From Acidobacteriota bacterium (GTDB lineage: Bacteria; Acidobacteriota; Holophagae; Acanthopleuribacterales; Acanthopleuribacteraceae): a stretch of DNA of 64,000 nt. Positions 44,604 to 52,872 of this stretch are shown piece after piece. Where the stretch lies: positions 1 through 64,000 of the forward strand of contig JACJWC010000021.1 in assembly GCA_020637335.1 (NCBI GenBank), written 5' to 3'. The position numbers and the translations under genes were made by a program. Position 1 is the stretch's first letter; each line of letters begins with the position of its first letter. The notes under the pieces are model-generated. The model did not search any database and was not told the DNA's origin. It worked only from the letters and a program-made list of their open reading frames with translations.

Positions 44604-45989
44604 TCAGTCCTTTTTAAAGAAGGCTGCAAACGGATTGTGTTTCATATCTGCATCCGAACTGACGTATTGCTGAATGGTTTTGTCATCGACAAATTCTTCA
44701 TCGCCCCGGATGCGGAAATTGTAACGACCCTGCTCATCAATGGCTTCAAGGACCGCTTGGATTTCACCATCAATCGGGAACTGCTTTTCCAAGGACTTGA
44801 AGGTAGCGCCTTGCAGGGTATGTTTCGGGATTAAGCCGCGTGCCGGATCTTCCAAGGCCTGAATCAAAACACCAGCGGGAATGATCTTGACGACTTTTGC
44901 CTTGACGGTGTCGCCAGGTTTTAATGCCGAAGCGGGTTTTTCATCCCAGCCGGGGATCGCCAAAGTGATCTGGCGTTGACGGCTGTCAAAATCGACCACC
45001 ACCACTTCCAGCTCTTGGCCTTCGTTAAATTCGGCTTCTTCCAGCTTCTGGCCGGCTGATCGCAGGTACCGGCCCGGAATCAAGCCTTCAATGCCCGGCG
45101 CCAATTCCACAAACCAGCCAAAATCGACCTTGCGCGTAATAACACCTTTGCGAACTTGGTCCTTTTCGAGGTTGAGTTCGTTCCAGGGATCGGGCAAGAG
45201 CGCCTTGCGCGACAGGCTGATTCGATCTCGGCCCCGCGCATCGAGCTCGACCGATTGGACTAAAACTTCCAATTCCTGGCCAATCTGGAAAAGGTCTTGC
45301 GGATGATTCACCCTCTGATGGGCACATTCGCTGACGTGCAATAATCCTTGGACGCGAGCGCCAAAATCGATAAATGCGCCAAAGGATTCCATTTTAACGA
45401 CTTGGCCAGTCAAACGAGCACCGGGCTGAATTTGGGCTTTAACTTGCTCTAATTCGCGATCGCGTTCCTCTTCCAGCAGGGCGCGGTGACTTACCACCAC
45501 ATTCTTGTCCTGGCATTCCTGAATTTTAAAGGGCAGGATCTTGCCAACAAATTCCGAGCCATCTTCAATCCGTGCCATGGCCATTTGGCTGATGGGGCAA
45601 AAACAACGAACGCCGGCAATATTGACATCAAAGCCGCCTTTGTTGCGGGCAATGACTTTGCCCTCAAGCGGTTCGCCGGCCTGGAAAGCTGCGGAAATGC
45701 GTTCCATATCGCCAAAACCCACCACCGGGTCCAATGCTACTTTGACTTCCATGCCCGGTTGAACCACGAACACTTTAAGCGTGTCGCCGCTTTTAATTTC
45801 AGCCTCACGTTCGTCGCCGGTGCGGTATAAAACGGCCTCGCTACGCATTCCGATGTCGATGTGCATGGTTTCCGCGGTAACGAGGACCACGGTTCCCTCA
45901 ATGGCTTCACCCATCTCTACCCGGGTGCGGCGGCTCTCCTCTGATTGACGTAGGAGTTCTTCAAAACTGGGTTCTTGTTCTTCGGTCAT
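44604..45989 (-). CDS. multi-S1-domain RNA-binding protein (ribosomal protein S1-like)
   Basis: A 461-residue protein with four to five S1 repeats: about 22-88 (EGTVVLVTAETMHIDIGMRSE), 105-172 (GKVIARNKGGFDVNI), 190-262 (LTGQVVKMESFGAFIDFG with GLLHVSE), 280-350 (RKGVITRKVDFGWFVELAPG) and 358-435 (weaker). Ribosomal S1 of most Gram-negatives has six repeats, so this is a shortened S1 or a paralogue that binds mRNA. It has a C-terminal FFKKD tail. Start ATG with GGAG upstream; a promoter is likely at 46041-46069. Confidence 0.85.
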   Translation of the reverse strand: MTEEQEPSFEELLRQSEESRRTRVEMGEAIEGTVVLVTAETMHIDIGMRSEAVLYRTGDEREAEIKSGDTLKVFVVQPGMEVKVALDPVVGFGDMERISAAFQAGEPLEGKVIARNKGGFDVNIAGVRCFCPISQMAMARIEDGSEFVGKILPFKIQECQDKNVVVSHRALLEEERDRELEQVKAQIQPGARLTGQVVKMESFGAFIDFGARVQGLLHVSECAHQRVNHPQDLFQIGQELEVLVQSVELDARGRDRISLSRKALLPDPWNELNLEKDQVRKGVITRKVDFGWFVELAPGIEGLIPGRYLRSAGQKLEEAEFNEGQELEVVVVDFDSRQRQITLAIPGWDEKPASALKPGDTVKAKVVKIIPAGVLIQALEDPARGLIPKHTLQGATFKSLEKQFPIDGEIQAVLEAIDEQGRYNFRIRGDEEFVDDKTIQQYVSSDADMKHNPFAAFFKKD

Positions 45990-46040
45990 GGAAACAACAG
46001 CTCCTCGAGGGTGGTTTTACCACCATTGAATTCGGCATGT

Positions 46041-46069
46041 ATCCTAGCCTGAGCCCGGCCATAAGCCAA
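46041..46069 (-). promoter_or_regulatory. putative promoter of the S1-domain gene
   Basis: On the minus strand TTGGCT (46069-46064), 17-base spacer, TAGGAT (46046-46041). The leader also holds a small hairpin (GGTGG/CCACC with an A-rich loop near 46010-46024). Confidence 0.48.
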
Positions 46070-46163
46070 ATTTTTTTTCATCTTTTGAAGAATCGCCTTG
46101 TGTGATGAATTTTGGCCCGGTCCGCTGAAGTAACGCTTCAGATCAAGAAGGCAGGGTCTAGAC

Positions 46164-46193
46164 TTGTCACTTTTTACTCGTGTGTAGTAGGCT
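46164..46193 (+). promoter_or_regulatory. putative promoter of the deoxynucleoside-kinase-like gene
   Basis: TTGTCA (46164-46169), 18-base spacer, TAGGCT (46188-46193), about 30 bases before the ATG at 46223. Confidence 0.42.
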
Positions 46194-46222
46194 CGACTTG
46201 TTTCTAGATCTTGAGGAAGGCC

Positions 46223-46867
46223 ATGACTTTACCGTATCGCCACATTGCATTTGAAGGCCCTATGTGTTCTGGAACCACTCAGCTGGCGCGGCAGATGGCT
46301 CCTGCACTGGGCGGTGAAGCGGTATTTGATGTTGGCGATAATCCATTCCTAAGCCAGTTCTACCGGGAAAAGCCTGGAAGCGCGTTCAAAACCCAACTGT
46401 TTTTCCTGCTGAATCGCCATCAGGTTTTAAGTGAACTCAACCAACCCAGCCTGTTTCATCAGGTCATCATTTCCGATTTCATTCTGGAAAAAGACAGAAT
46501 ATATGCCTACCAAAATCTGAGCGATTCCGAACTCATGATTTATGAAAAATTGTACGGCCTGTTATGCCAGGAAATGGTTAAACCCGATTTGGTTGTGTAC
46601 CTTCAAATGGCACCGGACAAGGTTATTGACCTGGTTCGCAAAAGGCGCGGCACCGGGCTGTACACTATTGCAGATGAATACATTGATTCTGTGGTGGAAG
46701 GATACAACCGCTTTTTCTTTCATTACACCGAAACGCCGCTCATCATTGTGAACGCCAACGATGTCCAATTCGATCGTGACAAAGTGGCCTTTAATGATTT
46801 ACTTCAATTCCTGAAACGGAGCCATCGCGGGGTCACTTACTTTACGCCGCAGATTGGTGAGCCCTGA
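46223..46867 (+). CDS. deoxynucleoside kinase family protein with altered P-loop
   Basis: A 214-residue protein of the deoxyadenosine/deoxycytidine kinase family, which phosphorylates deoxynucleosides for salvage. Family segments: IAFEGPMCSGTTQLA at the N-terminus, ISDFILEKDRIYAYQNL (DRS-like region), YGLLCQEMVKPDLVVYLQ, and the lid LVRKRRGTGLYTIADEYI. The Walker A reads GPMCSGTT (12-19): position 18, normally the ATP-binding Lys, is Thr. Elsewhere the fold is kept. It may be a non-catalytic paralogue or use another residue. ATG at 46223 is chosen because GAGGAAGG precedes it; TTG at 46211 is less likely. DUF190 follows 27 bases later. Confidence 0.78.
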   Translation: MTLPYRHIAFEGPMCSGTTQLARQMAPALGGEAVFDVGDNPFLSQFYREKPGSAFKTQLFFLLNRHQVLSELNQPSLFHQVIISDFILEKDRIYAYQNLSDSELMIYEKLYGLLCQEMVKPDLVVYLQMAPDKVIDLVRKRRGTGLYTIADEYIDSVVEGYNRFFFHYTETPLIIVNANDVQFDRDKVAFNDLLQFLKRSHRGVTYFTPQIGEP

Positions 46868-46894
46868 GGCCCAGCCCAGACGAAAGGGGGCCAT

Positions 46895-47206
46895 GTGAAG
46901 TTATTGCGTTTTTATCTGCACGATAGCGACCGCCACCAAAGCCAACCCTTATGGGAGTGGCTGTTGGAGCAAGCACGCGCTTTGAATCTTCCAGGTGGAA
47001 GTGCCTTCCGGGCCATGGCCGGGTTTGGTCGTCATCAGCGGCTGCACGAAGAACGTTTCCTCGAATTAGCGGATTTACCCGTCGTTGTTGAATTTGTTCT
47101 GCATGATGAGGAGCATGAAGCCCTGTTGGACCATCTGGAACGCACCGAAATAAAGCTACTTTATTCAATTTCTTCTATTTTTATGGGCAGTTTGCCGCGC
47201 AGCTAA
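46895..47206 (+). CDS. DUF190 family protein
   Basis: A 103-residue cytosolic protein of the DUF190 family, with LLRFYLHDSDRH at the start, AFRAMAGFGRHQRLHEERFLEL in the middle and LPVVVEFVLHDE. The fold is related to PII signalling proteins. DUF190 genes often stand beside crcB fluoride channels; none is here. The start is GTG at 46895 with AAAGGGGG upstream. The MFS gene begins two bases after its stop codon. Confidence 0.87.
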   Translation: MKLLRFYLHDSDRHQSQPLWEWLLEQARALNLPGGSAFRAMAGFGRHQRLHEERFLELADLPVVVEFVLHDEEHEALLDHLERTEIKLLYSISSIFMGSLPRS

Positions 47207-47207
47207 T

Positions 47208-48383
47208 ATGAAGGCTTGGCGGAAGTTGCCGCGAACCGTCTGGTTATTGGGTTTCGTAAGCTTGTGTAACGATGCGGCCAGCGAGATGGTCTATCCCCTG
47301 ATCCCGCTGTATCTGGCCTCCGTTCTTATGGCTGGCCCCAAAGTTTTGGGACTGATAGAGGGCATTGCCGAGGCCTGCAGCAGTTTGATGAAATTACTCT
47401 CCGGTTATCTTTCAGATCGGATGCAACGTCAAAAGGCCTGGATTTTGTCGGGCTACGGACTCGCAGCGTTGGTTCGTCCGCTTTATGTCTTGGTCGTGGG
47501 TTGGCTCGGCGTTTTGCTGCTGCGCTTCTTGGACCGCATCGGCAAAGGCCTGCGCAGTGCACCGCGCGACGCAATGCTCTCACATGCCGTATCGATTGAG
47601 CAGCGTGGCATGGCATTTGGTTTCCATCGCGCCATGGACAATTTGGGTGCGGTCTTGGGTCCGCTAATGGCCAGTTTATTATTGGCCAAAGGTCTGGCTC
47701 TACCGCACCTGTTTTGGCTGGCGGGTTTTTTGGGCGTATTGGCGGTTCTGATGGCAGCCTTCGTCCGTGACCCGGAACTTCCGGGTGTCAAGAGAAAGGC
47801 CCTTGACCTTCAGCGTCCGCTTCAGCACCGGCCTTTGCGGCGCTTCTTATGGGTCCTGGGTCTTTTCACGCTTGGCAATAGTTCCAATATGTTTTTATTG
47901 TTGCGGGCAAAAGAATTGGATTTGAGCGATTCTCAAATTCCGCTGTTGTGGGCAGCCGTTGCAGCTATCGCGGCCTTGGGCAGCACCCCGCTTTCCGCCT
48001 TGTCCGATCGAATTGGGCGAAAAAGCCTTATGGTCAGTGGCTGGCTTATTTATGCAGCGCTCTATTTCTGGATGGCCTCAGGCAAATTGCAGGGATCAGG
48101 TATCTGGGTCTGGTTTTTGATGTTTGGGGCCTATCAAGCAGCCACTGAAGGGGTTGAGAAGGCTATGGTCGCTGATCTTTCACCGGCTGAACTGCGGGGC
48201 AGTGCATTTGGTTGGTACTATTTGATTTCGGGTGCAGCGTTGTTGCCGGCCTCGCTGATGTTTGGCTGGTTTTATCAAAGTATTGGGCCCCAATGGGCCT
48301 TTTCGTGTGGTGCTGGATTGGCCTTATTGGCAACTGTCCTATTGGTTGTTTGGGTGCCTGTCCCGAAACCTAGCCAGCCGTGA
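47208..48383 (+). CDS. MFS transporter
   Basis: A 391-residue permease with 12 expected helices. It opens VWLLGFVSLCNDAASEMVYPLIPLYL and has GYLSDRMQRQK after helix 2 and LDRIGKGLRSAPRDAML, a pattern of a widespread uncharacterised MFS subgroup. The second half has LSDRIGRKSLMVSG. Substrate unknown. It is tightly linked to the DUF190 gene upstream. Its 3' end overlaps the convergent histidine kinase gene by 14 bases. Confidence 0.88.
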   Translation: MKAWRKLPRTVWLLGFVSLCNDAASEMVYPLIPLYLASVLMAGPKVLGLIEGIAEACSSLMKLLSGYLSDRMQRQKAWILSGYGLAALVRPLYVLVVGWLGVLLLRFLDRIGKGLRSAPRDAMLSHAVSIEQRGMAFGFHRAMDNLGAVLGPLMASLLLAKGLALPHLFWLAGFLGVLAVLMAAFVRDPELPGVKRKALDLQRPLQHRPLRRFLWVLGLFTLGNSSNMFLLLRAKELDLSDSQIPLLWAAVAAIAALGSTPLSALSDRIGRKSLMVSGWLIYAALYFWMASGKLQGSGIWVWFLMFGAYQAATEGVEKAMVADLSPAELRGSAFGWYYLISGAALLPASLMFGWFYQSIGPQWAFSCGAGLALLATVLLVVWVPVPKPSQP

Positions 48384-51324
48384 AACTGCTGGATTGATCG
48401 CGCCACAGTTTACACATTTTGCTCAACTTGGCTTTGCTTAAGGGTTTGGCAATAAAATCGTCCATGCCGCTGGCCAGACATTTGTCGCGATCCCCGGGAA
48501 GGGCATGGGCGGTAACCGCAATGATGGGCGTGTGTAACCCGCGACCGCGCAGTTTCTGGCTCGCCTCGTACCCATCCATAACGGGCATGGCGCAATCCAT
48601 AAAAATCATGTTAAACCCATGCCGGTCGCACAATTCCAATGCGATTTGGCCATTTTCTGCGCACAGCACTTCAAAACCCTCTTGAACGAGCAGGTGTTGG
48701 GCCAATTTCCGGTTAACCGGATTGTCCTCGACCAGGAGCGCTTTGGGCGAGGTCAATGAATGAACACTTTCAGAGTCACCATGGGAGGGCTCAATGGACT
48801 GAGCTTTGAAGGGCGCGCCAAGTAACCAAGGGATGAGTTTGCTCCGCTGGACCATTGGGAAGGGAAGCGGCTCGGAATCACCCGCCTCGGAGTGACAGAC
48901 CAGGGCCCATTGTTCTGACTGTCCCTGTTCATCCAGGTCGATTCGATCCAAATGCCAATCGCACAATTCGGCCGAATGGGCGACACGGGCGCCCAGACTG
49001 CGCAGGGTTTCTGCGAGTTCCTTATCGGCCTTCAAATCCTGGCGGCAAAGGAAAATCGATTGACCGACCAAATCCGACACGTTAGCGCTGTGTTCCAGCT
49101 CATGTTGAGGTAAATCCAGCCAGAATCGAGTCCCGACGCCGGGCGTCGAATGAAACGTGATTTTGCCTTGCATTAAAGCCATGAGTTTTTGGCAGATCAC
49201 CAGGCCCAGTCCGGAGCCCGAATGTTGCCGTGTTATGCTGGAATCCACTTGGTAGAAAGCATGAAACAAATGCGGTTGCGCAGCTGGATCAATGCCAATT
49301 CCAGAATCTTCAATTTCGATACGCAGACAGTCCTCAAAGGTAAATGCCCGGATTGCAATGTGTCCGTTTTTCGTGAATTTTAATGCATTGGCGAGTAACT
49401 GATTGAGCACTTGGCGGAGATGGCGCACATCACCGCGCGCGCCAAGGGGATAACGCCCCGAAACATTTAAAATAAGTTCCAAACCCTTTTCATTTGCCTG
49501 CGCGTAATGGGCGACTAAGACTTCCTCTAATAACTGCTCGACATCAAAAGGTGCACAGGCAACTTCCATTTTCCCAGCTTCAAGTTGGCTGAAATCGAGG
49601 ATGTTATTCAGGATTCGCAGCAAGTTTTCCGACGAATTGCGAATGATGTCGACGTATTGATTTTGCTCGTGATCAAGGGATGTCTCATGTAGGAGTTCGG
49701 CGAATCCAAGCAGGCCATTCATGGGCGTTCGAATCTCGTGACTCATCACGGCCAAAAATTCGCTTTTGGCACGTGCGTTTGCTTCGGCTTGCTCTTTGGC
49801 CTCGCGCAGAACGTGTTCCATTTGTTTTTGCTGGGAAATATCCGTTGCAATGAGCAGAACTTGTTTTTCATTCAGGGCAACAACACGACCTAACATGCTG
49901 TGATCGCCCTGAGCGCATGGCCAGGTAAATTCAAAACTGTGAATGGCCTTTTCCTGCTGGGCTGTTTCAACAAAACGTAGCAGTTGATCCCGGGTGATTT
50001 CTGGTAAATGGTTCAGATCCGTTAATGAATCTGGAAATCCACAAGGCTGGTGCCCCCTTTTGGGTGGGAAATAAGACTGAAGTTCTCCGTTCGTAGAAAA
50101 AAGGAAAACCGCATCGGGCATCGCCTGGAATAAAGCGCGCAATTGGGCCAACATTTCGACTTGTTCCTGTTGAATGCGTTGGATTGCGCTGACATCCTCG
50201 CCCAAACTGACTATATGACTGGGGGTGCCATCTGGCTCACACAACACGAACTTGCGAGACCGTAAAATCACCGATTGGTTGGCCAGCGGCAAACTCTGGT
50301 CCTCATTGATCAATTCGCCTGGATTTTTGATCAGCCGGAGGTCTTCTTCCTCAACCATTTGAGCCATTTCTTCATTGAGAAAATCTGTTACTTTTCGGCC
50401 GACCAGGGCTCGCGGCTCCAGGCCGTAGACCTTGGCGGTTGCGGCATTGGCGAAAACGACCTGACGACCTTTGCGAATATCCTTGGCAATGACTGCTACG
50501 GGAAATTGATCCAATAAACTCTGTAAAAAACGGCGATTGGCTTGTAACTGTTGTTCTTTGCGCGACAACAAATCAAAAAGGCCGTCAAGGGTCAGGCTGA
50601 GTTCGCCCATTTCGTCATCCGAAGTGTAGCGCGAGCGTGAATCACTGACCCCAATGGCAAATTCATCCAACGTGCTGCGGATCCGTTGGGTTGGCTGCAC
50701 CACCTTCTTTTGCAAAAGCCAATAGGTAATACTGGCCAAGCCAAGAATGGTGAAAAGATAAATAGCAATCAAGGCATTGCGGTTGCGCAGGATTGTCGTT
50801 TGGACCTGAGAAAGGTCAAATACCAAAACCAGACAGGCCGGTATCGTTTGGTTTCCATCCGATAACCCGGGAACGGGAACAAGGAAAAAGCCGGTTTGCG
50901 TGTTGGCATCCCAGCCTTGCTCGGCCTGTTGACCTTGAATCACCCGGGTAATTTTTTCAGCGAGTTGCGGACCTACCACATCACTCGGTTTTTGACCGGA
51001 CCAACTCGGTTCCGTACTTGCCTCAATAGTAGGTGAATAACCTTTGGCAATTAGGCCATTCTGAATGGAACCGCCCTTTTTGAGTTGGAGTAGTAAGTTC
51101 AGGAAATCAGCGCCTGGACTGGTGCGGTACTCAGCCAGGATAAGGGGCTGCAATGTTTGACTTCGGTAATTTGCCTGAACCACCAAATCTTTTTGGAATT
51201 GGAACCAAATGAAAATAAACCCCAAAAAACCAAAAACGAGTGAGAAACCAAGTAAGGGTAAAATGATTTTGGTTCTGATACTGCGAATCAAAGGAAATGC
51301 CTCGGGTTTTGTTTTTCTGGTCAA
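48370..51324 (-). CDS. hybrid sensor histidine kinase (HAMP-PAS-PAS-HisKA-HATPase-REC)
   Basis: A 984-residue membrane kinase. Helix at about 18-42, periplasmic sensor domain to about 185, second helix about 190-212, HAMP, two PAS domains (about 265-390 and 395-505), HisKA with His529 in SHEIRTPMNG, HATPase with N box NQLLANALKFTKNG, G1 DSGIGIDP and G2 GSGLGLVI, then a stretch of about 110 residues resembling a worn receiver (QSIFLCRQDLKADKEL), and a C-terminal receiver with phosphoacceptor Asp910 in FMDCAMPVMDG. This layout fits a phosphorelay kinase. No response regulator is adjacent. A TPR membrane gene lies upstream on the same strand. Confidence 0.9.
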   Translation of the reverse strand: MTRKTKPEAFPLIRSIRTKIILPLLGFSLVFGFLGFIFIWFQFQKDLVVQANYRSQTLQPLILAEYRTSPGADFLNLLLQLKKGGSIQNGLIAKGYSPTIEASTEPSWSGQKPSDVVGPQLAEKITRVIQGQQAEQGWDANTQTGFFLVPVPGLSDGNQTIPACLVLVFDLSQVQTTILRNRNALIAIYLFTILGLASITYWLLQKKVVQPTQRIRSTLDEFAIGVSDSRSRYTSDDEMGELSLTLDGLFDLLSRKEQQLQANRRFLQSLLDQFPVAVIAKDIRKGRQVVFANAATAKVYGLEPRALVGRKVTDFLNEEMAQMVEEEDLRLIKNPGELINEDQSLPLANQSVILRSRKFVLCEPDGTPSHIVSLGEDVSAIQRIQQEQVEMLAQLRALFQAMPDAVFLFSTNGELQSYFPPKRGHQPCGFPDSLTDLNHLPEITRDQLLRFVETAQQEKAIHSFEFTWPCAQGDHSMLGRVVALNEKQVLLIATDISQQKQMEHVLREAKEQAEANARAKSEFLAVMSHEIRTPMNGLLGFAELLHETSLDHEQNQYVDIIRNSSENLLRILNNILDFSQLEAGKMEVACAPFDVEQLLEEVLVAHYAQANEKGLELILNVSGRYPLGARGDVRHLRQVLNQLLANALKFTKNGHIAIRAFTFEDCLRIEIEDSGIGIDPAAQPHLFHAFYQVDSSITRQHSGSGLGLVICQKLMALMQGKITFHSTPGVGTRFWLDLPQHELEHSANVSDLVGQSIFLCRQDLKADKELAETLRSLGARVAHSAELCDWHLDRIDLDEQGQSEQWALVCHSEAGDSEPLPFPMVQRSKLIPWLLGAPFKAQSIEPSHGDSESVHSLTSPKALLVEDNPVNRKLAQHLLVQEGFEVLCAENGQIALELCDRHGFNMIFMDCAMPVMDGYEASQKLRGRGLHTPIIAVTAHALPGDRDKCLASGMDDFIAKPLSKAKLSKMCKLWRDQSSSFTAG

Positions 51325-51394
51325 GAAAGCGGTAAAGGCCTAGTGCTATATTTCAGCGAAATGAAAAAAGATTCAAGCGGAATAGCGTTAAATT

Positions 51395-52738
51395 TTAATT
51401 TTTTTCAGATTTTAGTTTGGACAGTGCCGATTTTGCTTGGCGGGCCCAAATAAAAATTTCGGATTTGCGATAGGCGGGCGCCGTATCGACAGCCTCTATC
51501 GTTTCTTTATATAAGGTTTCGGCACGTTCAATTTGCCCCATCGATTGAGTTGCCTGGGCCAAATGGAATAAACCATTGGGATCATATGGGCGGTTGCTGT
51601 GGTAAGCCTCCAAATCCGCGATTGCTTCTTGCACACGACCCATTTGGAGCAGGGCTTTGCCCCGTTCGCGTAACGGCTCCCATTGGGCATGACGCGGATT
51701 GATGGCCAAAGCGCGGTCAAAACATTGGAGGGCAAGATCGTATTCGCCGTGTTGTTGGTGAATTTGCCCGCATCCAAAATGACCGTCCGGATCCTCGGGG
51801 TCAATTTGTCGGGCCCGATCAAAATGGCGGAACGCATCCTCAAACTGGTGTCTGTCTCGGTAGATCTGTGCGATTTGCAAGTGAGCATCCGCATCGTTAG
51901 GGTTAATGGTCAAGGCTTCCAAATGTTGTTTAAACGACTGACCCCGACTGAATGCGCGTCGAGAGTCATTGCCTTTATTTAAGATCATCATGCCAAAGTA
52001 CCAAAGGAACAAGGGCGAGAGTAAGAAATACCAAACCCCACTCAATGCCTTTACGGGGATCAGGATGGGTATCCACAGCGCACTGACCCCAACAGCGACA
52101 GCCAACGGGGCGCCAGTTATATTGCGGATACAAATTGCCGCCCAAAAAAGAAAAATGGCATGACCCAGCAGGACCAGAACCACTAAAAAGGGTCCACTGG
52201 CCTGACCTAAACTCAGATTTAGCAGAATTCCGATGAACCCAAGCGGAATAAAAACCGCACTCCAGGCCTGGCTTAGGGCATAGCTCAGCGGCAAAAATTT
52301 CTCATTGGTGCTGGCAGGATAACCCCATTGCCTCACTCCATTCAAAATGAGCAGGATGCAAACTGGAAATAACACACAGATCGCCATCAGGCCGCGTAAA
52401 CTATCGCCCCATGAAAAGCCCATAAAAGGATAGAGTGCCTCTCCGACCAAAGGGAGCGGCAGTCTTTTCGTCAGGGTAAAGGTGCTATTTTCGTCCAAGT
52501 CCACCTGGGGAAGCTGTTCCAGATCGTAACCCTGATCCTCCAAAAACTCTTTGTAACTGGCTTGGTAAGGCACTGCTTGGTAGCGCGCCTCAAGTGTTTG
52601 ATTTATTCCAATTTGCGCAAGGGCATAGGCGAGCCCAACCCAAACCAGGCAATGCCAAAAAGAACCATGGTCGAGTAGGTGTCCAATGGCATCTGTTGGC
52701 TTGTGCCAAAATAAAAGCAAGTGTTTGCTCAATAACAT
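51395..52738 (-). CDS. membrane protein with C-terminal TPR repeats
   Basis: A 447-residue protein. The first 260 residues hold five or six hydrophobic segments in a Yip1-like arrangement (near 28-45, 110-135, 155-215, 215-260). The C-terminal part has about four TPR units: DADAHLQIAQIYRDRHQFEDAF, FGCGQIHQQHGEYDLALQCF, LRERGKALLQMGRVQEAI and GLFHLAQATQSMGQIERAET. Function unknown; the TPRs likely face the cytoplasm and bind partners. It has a good promoter at 52792-52820 and GGGGAG before the ATG. Confidence 0.8.
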   Translation of the reverse strand: MLLSKHLLLFWHKPTDAIGHLLDHGSFWHCLVWVGLAYALAQIGINQTLEARYQAVPYQASYKEFLEDQGYDLEQLPQVDLDENSTFTLTKRLPLPLVGEALYPFMGFSWGDSLRGLMAICVLFPVCILLILNGVRQWGYPASTNEKFLPLSYALSQAWSAVFIPLGFIGILLNLSLGQASGPFLVVLVLLGHAIFLFWAAICIRNITGAPLAVAVGVSALWIPILIPVKALSGVWYFLLSPLFLWYFGMMILNKGNDSRRAFSRGQSFKQHLEALTINPNDADAHLQIAQIYRDRHQFEDAFRHFDRARQIDPEDPDGHFGCGQIHQQHGEYDLALQCFDRALAINPRHAQWEPLRERGKALLQMGRVQEAIADLEAYHSNRPYDPNGLFHLAQATQSMGQIERAETLYKETIEAVDTAPAYRKSEIFIWARQAKSALSKLKSEKN

Positions 52739-52791
52739 GGACTCCCCTAATCGTGTGAACAGCTGCCAAGCTTAGCAATTGCGAAAAAAAA

Positions 52792-52820
52792 TACATAGTT
52801 CCAATTTGGAGCATGGTCAA
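52792..52820 (-). promoter_or_regulatory. promoter of the TPR membrane protein gene
   Basis: On the minus strand TTGACC (52820-52815), 17-base spacer, TATGTA (52797-52792). Confidence 0.6.
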
Positions 52821-52872
52821 ATTTTTCAAAGACTCAGGGGAAATCAAGTCTATTTCTTTTTCGCCAACTCAC

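Noticed and set aside
575..45470. Scattered GCGATCGC palindromes (HIP1-like) near 575, 1486 and 45460
   Set aside because: Only a few were seen; nothing like the dense HIP1 distribution of cyanobacteria.
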